Assembly (NCBI GenBank): GCA_963696505.1
Contig: CAVOKN010000007.1
Span: forward strand, 62,001 to 126,000
Reading direction: 5' to 3'
Length of the DNA stretch: 64,000 nt
From: CAVOKN01 sp963696505
GTDB taxonomy: Bacteria > Pseudomonadota > Gammaproteobacteria > Burkholderiales > Rhodocyclaceae
The position numbers were made by a program, and so were the translations under genes. Below the pieces are notes generated by a model that saw nothing but the letters and a program-made list of their open reading frames with translations, had not been told where the DNA came from and searched no databases. Shown piece after piece: positions 60,978-64,000 of this stretch. Each line of letters begins with the position of its first letter. The stretch's first letter is position 1.

Positions 60978-62303
60978 CTATTGAGCCGCAGACTGCAGCT
61001 CGCGAACGCGGGCGCTGGCCTGCGTAGCGTCGAAGGCCGCGGGACGCGTGGCGGCGGCGTTCAGCGCGCTCTGGTAGTACTGCAAGGCCAGGCGGGACTG
61101 GCGCAGTTGGTCGAGACTCACCGCCAGGTTGAAGTGGTAGTCGGGATTGTCCGGTTCCCCGCTGTAGGCGCGGAAATAGGCCTGCTGCGCCTCGTTCCAG
61201 CGGCCTTGGCCGGCGTAGAGGTTGCCCAGGGCGAAATGGGTGGCGTGGGAATCCGGCTGCGATGCGGCGAGCATCTTGAGCCGGCTTTCGGCCTGAACCG
61301 GGTCGGCCTTGCCGCGCAGTCCCACCAGACTGGCCAGGGCGGTGGCATCCTGCGGGTCCGCTTCGAGCGTGCGCTGGTAGTAGGACTCGGCCGCCTGGGG
61401 GTCGCCGTTGCGCAGGGCGATCGCCGCCAGGCCGTTGAGCGCGTCGGTGTTGTGCGGGGCGCGGCGCAGCACCTGCTCGTAGTCACTGCGCGCCGCCGCC
61501 AGATCGCCGGACTGGAAATGACGATAGCCGCGTTCGACGCCCGCATCCACCTGCGGTCGCGAGCGGCTGACGCGTACCGAAGTTTCCGCCGCCACGGTGG
61601 TCAGGACCGGTGCATCGGCGAACTGACCGCGCTGGACAGCGGGACGCGGGGGGCGGGACGGGCGGGCGACCGGCATTTCGCTCTGGCCGGCGGATTCGAT
61701 GTCCTGTGCCGAGGCGTTGCCGGCGCTCGGTGCCGCGCTTGCGACAGCGCTGCCGCCGCTGGCGGCGTTTCCGGGCGCCTGCCGCGGTGCCGATGCAGGC
61801 GTGCCGGCGACGGCCGGGGCCGTTTGCTGGAGCGGCGGACGCGATCCGGGCGCGGCGACGAGCAGCGTCGAACGCGGCTGAAACTGCCACCAGAAGTAGC
61901 CGCCGACTCCCGCCACCGCCACGAGGGTGGCGGCGCCGAGGCCGATGTAAAAACCGCGCCGCGATGGCGGCGGCGGCGGCGCCTTGGCCGCGAACACCTG
62001 CTGCGCGGCCTGGCGTTCGCGGGCCAACTGCTCGGCGGCGGGCTTGCCCGGTGGCGCGCCAGGGATGCGCGGCGTGGCCGCGGCCGGGGCGTCAGTCACA
62101 TTGCCGAACTGGTCGTCGAGCAGTTCGAGCGTGCTCGGCAGTTCCGGCAGGGGCGGTCCGGCGGGCGGGACAGGCGGCCGTCCGGCCAGGTCGGACGGCG
62201 CCGATTCGAGTTCGATGCTCGGCTGGAGACCGCTGTTCGACGCGCTCTCGGCCCGGCGCTTGGCCTGCTCGGCCTTGCGCAACGCGTCCATCAGCAGGCT
62301 CAT
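60978..62303 (-). CDS. mshN: MshN-like TPR membrane protein
   Basis: A 441-residue protein: N-terminal cytoplasmic MSLLMDALRKAEQAKRRAE (a typical pilus-cluster signature), a Pro/Ala-rich linker and one TM helix (about 117-139). A second Pro/Ala-rich linker and at least four TPR repeats (about 255-425) follow. It probably supports secretin assembly in the periplasm. It overlaps mshL by four bases. Confidence 0.88.
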   Translation of the reverse strand: MSLLMDALRKAEQAKRRAESASNSGLQPSIELESAPSDLAGRPPVPPAGPPLPELPSTLELLDDQFGNVTDAPAAATPRIPGAPPGKPAAEQLARERQAAQQVFAAKAPPPPPSRRGFYIGLGAATLVAVAGVGGYFWWQFQPRSTLLVAAPGSRPPLQQTAPAVAGTPASAPRQAPGNAASGGSAVASAAPSAGNASAQDIESAGQSEMPVARPSRPPRPAVQRGQFADAPVLTTVAAETSVRVSRSRPQVDAGVERGYRHFQSGDLAAARSDYEQVLRRAPHNTDALNGLAAIALRNGDPQAAESYYQRTLEADPQDATALASLVGLRGKADPVQAESRLKMLAASQPDSHATHFALGNLYAGQGRWNEAQQAYFRAYSGEPDNPDYHFNLAVSLDQLRQSRLALQYYQSALNAAATRPAAFDATQASARVRELQSAAQ

Positions 62304-64000
62304 GGGTTGTAGCTCTCGATCTTCGGCAGGCGGCGCTCGCGCGCCTGGGGATCGTAGAAGAAGTTGTCGGCCGGCAACTGGTCGCGGTAGCTGCCGTAGT
62401 CGCCGTCTATGCTGGCGTTCTTGACGACGACGGGCCGCAGGAAGATCACCAGCTCGGTCTTCTGGACGGCGTTGTTGCGGCTCGTCACCACTTCGCCCAG
62501 GCCCGGGATGAGCCCCAGGAGCGGCAGGCGTCCGGTCTTGAAGTCGGTGCGCTCTTCCATCAGGCCGCCCAATACGGCGATGTCGCCGCTGGCCACGCGC
62601 AGGACCGACTCGATCTCCCGGGTGCGAATCTCGGGCACCTGGTTCGGGATCGTGAGACTCGGATTCGGATCGTCCTTGAAGCCGGTCACGCTGGAGATGG
62701 TCGGACGCACGTTGATTATGACGGCGTCGTTGTCGCTGATCTGCGGCGTCACCGCCATGACGAGACCGACGGAAACCGACTGCGGCGTGGTGGTGAAGGT
62801 GGTCAGGGTGGTCGAGTTGGCGGCCTGGGTGGTGTCGGCCTTGACGTTGAAATAAACGATGCTGTCGACGATCTTGAGCAGCGCCGTCTGGTTGTTGATC
62901 ACCGAAAGCCGCGGGCTGGACAGCACCTTCACCGTGCCGAAGGATTCCAGCAGTTCCAGGGTGATGCCGATGCTCAGCGGCGAACTGCGGCTCAGGTAGG
63001 ACAGCACGAAAGGCTGCACCTGGGTGCCCGTGGTGGAGCCGATGGACGGCCGATTGACGGTGAAGCCCGTTCCGTCGGTGCGCAGCCGCGACCAGTCGAT
63101 GCCCTGCTGGTAGCCGTCGTTGAGCGAGACTTCGACGATCGTGGCCTCGATCAGCACCTGGCGCTTGGCGGAGGCGAGCACGTGATCGAGGAACTCCTGG
63201 ACCTTCTCGTGCTGGCGCGAGGTGGCGCGCACCGTGACCACCCCGGTTTCAGCACTGACGATGACCGATGCCGCTTCGCGGAAGGTGGTGCGCTTGACCA
63301 CCGTCGTGCCGGTATTCTGCATGGCGGCCGGCCCCGGGCTGCCGGCAAGCGAGGGCGACCCTCCGGGCTCGCGCCCGGCCGCCGTTGGCAGGGTGCCGGT
63401 GCCCGTGGTGGCCTGCGTGTCGGCGCGCTCGATCACGGTTTCGCTCGAACCCTCGGGGAGGATCTTGTCGGTTTCCCTCAGGAGGTCCTTGAGGTTCTTC
63501 TCCAGCTCTTCCCAGAAACGGTTCTTCGACTCGTTCTTGACGCTCGTGCTGGAGACGTTGCCGGCGCCGATGGAACCGGCGGTGCTCCCGCCCGACGATC
63601 CACCCCCGGCGCTGCTGGCGATCTGGGTGTTGATCGACACCGTACCGGTCAGCTCCCGGGACATGTTCACGTAGTCGACCTTGTAGGTGCGCAGGAAGGG
63701 CGAATCGGGCATCACCACCAGGTTAGGACCGTCTAGCTCGTAACGCATGTCGGTCTGCTTGGCGATGCGGTTGAGCAGTTGCGGTAGCGTCTGGTCGATG
63801 GCGTTGAGGGTGACCGTTCCGCTGATGCCGGGGTGGATGTCGACGTTGAGCTTCGCGTCCCGCGCCAGCGCGAAGAGCAGTTCCTGCACGCGAACGTTGT
63901 TTACCACCACGCTGTAGGTCTCGGCCTTTGCGGTCGGGCGCGGCTTGGGCAGGGCAGGAGCCATCTGGACCGGCGCCGGGATGCTGCCGCGGGTGACGGG
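62300..64000 (-). CDS. mshL: MshL secretin, N-terminal end outside the window
   Basis: The frame is open to the right edge, so the start is missing. Visible are an STN domain (VVVNNVRVQELLFALARDAKLNVDIHPGISG), a Ser/Gly-rich insertion with a coiled segment, an N-type domain (EKVQEFLDHVLASAKRQVLIEATIVEVSLND) and the secretin barrel (VLSSPRLSVINNQTALLKI, AVTPQISDND, LGGLMEE, LGLIPGLGEV). It forms the outer-membrane pore for the MSH pilus. A start at 63964 would lose upstream in-frame residues. Confidence 0.93.
   Translation of the reverse strand, partial: PVTRGSIPAPVQMAPALPKPRPTAKAETYSVVVNNVRVQELLFALARDAKLNVDIHPGISGTVTLNAIDQTLPQLLNRIAKQTDMRYELDGPNLVVMPDSPFLRTYKVDYVNMSRELTGTVSINTQIASSAGGGSSGGSTAGSIGAGNVSSTSVKNESKNRFWEELEKNLKDLLRETDKILPEGSSETVIERADTQATTGTGTLPTAAGREPGGSPSLAGSPGPAAMQNTGTTVVKRTTFREAASVIVSAETGVVTVRATSRQHEKVQEFLDHVLASAKRQVLIEATIVEVSLNDGYQQGIDWSRLRTDGTGFTVNRPSIGSTTGTQVQPFVLSYLSRSSPLSIGITLELLESFGTVKVLSSPRLSVINNQTALLKIVDSIVYFNVKADTTQAANSTTLTTFTTTPQSVSVGLVMAVTPQISDNDAVIINVRPTISSVTGFKDDPNPSLTIPNQVPEIRTREIESVLRVASGDIAVLGGLMEERTDFKTGRLPLLGLIPGLGEVVTSRNNAVQKTELVIFLRPVVVKNASIDGDYGSYRDQLPADNFFYDPQARERRLPKIESYNP

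Overview
The window (about two-thirds G+C by eye) looks like the chromosome of a betaproteobacterium, most plausibly a Rhodocyclales- or Nitrosomonadales-like lineage. The basis is the order kefB-type antiporter / kdsD-kdsC-lptC-lptA, a phasin (PHB granule) gene, an MSH-type pilus cluster and repeats typical of such genomes. No rRNA, tRNA, transposase, integrase or CRISPR array was recognised. Both edges cut genes: a NuoM-like gene on the left and an MSH secretin on the right.

1-15 kb is an inorganic-carbon region. DabA (zinc protein with an intact C-D-H-C set) is embedded among four complex-I-type antiporter-like membrane subunits, one of which is DabB. A convergent gene encodes a protein resembling the carboxysome-shell carbonic anhydrase CsoSCA, and a SulP anion transporter follows after a ParE-type toxin-antitoxin pair and a frameshifted MFS gene. 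15-19 kb holds an OmpA-like lipoprotein, a predicted sigma54-driven small RNA, and a histidine kinase/NtrC-type regulator pair. Three GTTGC-N5-GCAA(C/T) operators lie between the sRNA promoter and the kinase. 19-24 kb holds garR and glcDEF (glycolate/glyoxylate salvage), which fits an autotroph dealing with 2-phosphoglycolate. 24-35 kb holds a PP2C phosphatase, a zinc-ribbon PD-(D/E)XK protein, trxC, cbpM-cbpA facing three hsp20 genes, hrpA, an EI24 protein and a molybdopterin-binding-domain protein.

35-42 kb is largely core genome: a phasin with a near-consensus promoter, an enoyl-CoA hydratase, LPS transport and Kdo genes, and a Kef-type antiporter. 41.8-51.5 kb is accessory: a lone pilin with a sigma54-type promoter, four toxin-antitoxin modules (two of them broken), an orphan histidine kinase, a DUF4143 ATPase, an adenylate cyclase and a Uma2 protein. 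51.5-64 kb is a minus-strand MSH-type pilus operon (mshL-N-E-G-I-J-K, then a large prepilin with a lectin-like C-terminal half, then a second prepilin).

Two window-wide patterns stand out. First, several families of intergenic repeats occur, one of which sits exactly at start codons. Second, the 8-mer CTGACTTT/AAAGTCAG is strongly over-represented. At least nine genes or gene halves are separated by single-base indels. This suggests either sequence error in the assembly or ongoing gene decay, and those genes should be read with that caution.
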